Origin: Sphingobacteriales bacterium
GTDB lineage: Bacteria; Bacteroidota; Bacteroidia; Chitinophagales; Chitinophagaceae
Assembly (NCBI GenBank): GCA_024640385.1
Contig: JAHEFC010000043.1
Coordinates: forward strand, 1 to 15,112
Reading direction: 5' to 3'
DNA: 15,112 nucleotides
Below are positions 14,024-15,112 of this stretch, piece after piece (the first letter of the stretch is position 1; the number at the start of each line of letters is the position of its first letter). Position numbers and translations under genes: made by a program. Under the pieces are notes generated by a model. That model was not told the DNA's origin and did not search any database. It worked only from the letters and a program-made list of their open reading frames with translations.

Positions 14024-15112
14024 AGTTCTTTGGTAGGTTAATAATGAAAGTTGTTCCCCCTCCATTACCCGGCTCAACGGTGATGTTGCCTTGATGTTCC
14101 TGGATGATATGTGCCACATAACTAAGCCCCAACCCATATCCTTTCACATTATGCACATCTCCCTGTGGCACCCTGAAAAATTTATCAAATACCCTGCCTC
14201 TGTACTCTTCAGGAATCCCGATACCATTATCGGCAAACCTCATTTGAAGCATATCACCTTTATCTATGACCTTCACATCGATCCTGGGTTCATCCCTGCT
14301 GTATTTAAGTGCATTATCGAACAGGTTATAGATCACACTCATGATATGCAGTTTGTCTGCATTCACGTGCATATCTTCACCCTCCGTTTCCACTTTGACC
14401 ACCGCTTTCGCTTTCTCGAACTGCAATCGCATACTGGATCTCACTTCGTTCACCAGCAATTCCATATTAAAAGGCTCTGGCTTCAGTTCAACCGTCCGGC
14501 TCTCGAACATGGATACCCGCAAAACCTTATCCACCAGCAGCGACAGCCTTTGCAGTTCCTGCTGTGAAATATCGAGATACTCCCTGGTTCGCAGGGGATC
14601 GTTCATGGCATTGAAATTCTTCAGGGCCTCAAGCGCCACATTGACTGTTGCTATCGGCGTTTTAAGTTCATGCGTAACGTTGCTGATGAAATCATTCTTT
14701 AACTCAGCCAGTCTATGCTGCTGCCTCAGGCTCCTGTACATCAGAACAAAAGATGCAATGGTAATCGTCAACAGGAAAACAGAGAACAACAATGGAGTTG
14801 ACAGTTTTCTCATCATATAGCCTGCAGTATTTCCGATATCCAACCTGTAAGTAACTGGTTTTGAGAATCCAACAGTGACCTTATCCATCGGCGGGGGAAA
14901 TCCGCTTTCAGCAGCAGAGTCGATCTTGACCACATCAAAAGGGATGGCCAGTCCTTCTTTAACGAATGCCTTCTCAGTAGCCCTGACTATATCCCTCACT
15001 TTCAGCGAATCCCTGACTGAATCAATTCCGCTGATCAGTTGTATGAATTTGTCGCCCTTGACCGGTCCATTGGTTACAGTGATGGTATTGATCTGCATCG
15101 AATCAATGACCG
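14016..15112 (-). CDS. Membrane sensor histidine kinase (partial, N-terminus outside window)
   Basis: The frame is open to the right edge; 364 residues are visible. Numbering from the internal Met at 15098, residues 1-100 are part of a periplasmic sensor region, a membrane helix lies at about 102-121, and His143 in FISNVTHELKTP is the phosphorylation site (HisKA). The ATPase domain has Asn262 in IYNLFDNALKYS, DNGIGIP at 290-296, FDKFFRVPQG and the glycine loop KGYGLGLSYV. This is the classical EnvZ/PhoR type. The Met at 15098 is not the real start, because the preceding codons continue the frame (VIDS) and an N-terminal membrane helix is missing. Its stop overlaps the OmpR-type regulator gene by eight bases; the two form a two-component system resembling Bacteroides RprX/RprY. 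The signal is unknown. Confidence 0.9.
   Translation of the reverse strand, partial: VIDSMQINTITVTNGPVKGDKFIQLISGIDSVRDSLKVRDIVRATEKAFVKEGLAIPFDVVKIDSAAESGFPPPMDKVTVGFSKPVTYRLDIGNTAGYMMRKLSTPLLFSVFLLTITIASFVLMYRSLRQQHRLAELKNDFISNVTHELKTPIATVNVALEALKNFNAMNDPLRTREYLDISQQELQRLSLLVDKVLRVSMFESRTVELKPEPFNMELLVNEVRSSMRLQFEKAKAVVKVETEGEDMHVNADKLHIMSVIYNLFDNALKYSRDEPRIDVKVIDKGDMLQMRFADNGIGIPEEYRGRVFDKFFRVPQGDVHNVKGYGLGLSYVAHIIQEHQGNITVEPGNGGGTTFIINLPKNYA

Noticed and set aside
14024-14137. 38-residue N-terminal extension of the OmpR-type regulator
   Set aside because: It overlaps the kinase coding sequence in another frame and has no receiver-domain content; the ATG at 14023 starts the conserved domain.
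14091-14820. Plus-strand open frames of about 158 codons over the right-edge kinase
   Set aside because: Antisense shadows of a histidine kinase with all catalytic boxes intact on the minus strand.

Overview
The window reads as a chromosomal segment of a Bacteroidota bacterium, most likely in or near the Chitinophagaceae. The grounds are the gene families present (a carboxypeptidase-regulatory-domain outer-membrane beta-barrel receptor, LytS/LytTR-type signalling, a Nudix-family sugar regulator, the futalosine menaquinone enzyme MqnC), the lack of clear Shine-Dalgarno sequences, and promoter elements of the Bacteroidota TAnnTTTG type. No rRNA, tRNA, CRISPR array or complete insertion sequence was seen. 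The taxonomic placement is inference from gene content and promoter style.

Layout. Positions 1-3180 hold a minus-strand cluster: a secreted aspartyl protease with a PDZ domain, a zinc-binding M16 peptidase (HLFEH), and one base later a second M16 protein that lacks the zinc motif and runs off the left edge. Divergent from it is mqnC (3374-4516), then a 93-residue membrane protein of unknown function (4641-4922). A LytS-type histidine kinase and its LytTR response regulator overlap by ATGA (5016-6790), and a large TonB-receptor-like beta-barrel protein follows (6964-9597). The 480-base gap after it contains terminators facing both ways and a short minus-strand ORF that looks like the broken N-terminus of a thioredoxin-fold protein. 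A secreted GH3 glycosidase (12447-10078, minus) is divergent from a Nudix-type winged-helix regulator (12525-13298, plus); the 77-base space between them holds an inverted repeat overlapping both candidate promoters. At the right edge is an OmpR-family response regulator overlapping a histidine kinase (partial) by 8 bases, both minus.

How the genes work together. Three regulatory units can be read: a LytS/LytTR pair upstream of an outer-membrane receptor, a Nudix-like regulator probably sensing a sugar and controlling the GH3 enzyme and itself, and an OmpR-type two-component pair resembling Bacteroides RprX/RprY. The two M16 proteins probably form an active/inactive heterodimer.

The most unusual structure is non-coding. 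Four intergenic sites carry clustered short tandem units arranged as inverted repeats, each site with a different unit: a 15-bp unit in a perfect 62-bp palindrome at 3267-3328, a GTTGCAG heptamer at 4524-4612, an AAAGGCGAGAGGA unit at 6795-6857, and an ATTCCGGAT-like unit at 9599-9665. Three of the four begin within 8 bases after a stop codon. The GTTGCAG unit also occurs in frame inside the response-regulator gene, between its two domains. Several genes also have a TTTG promoter core only 3-7 bases before the ATG, which implies leaderless or nearly leaderless mRNAs.
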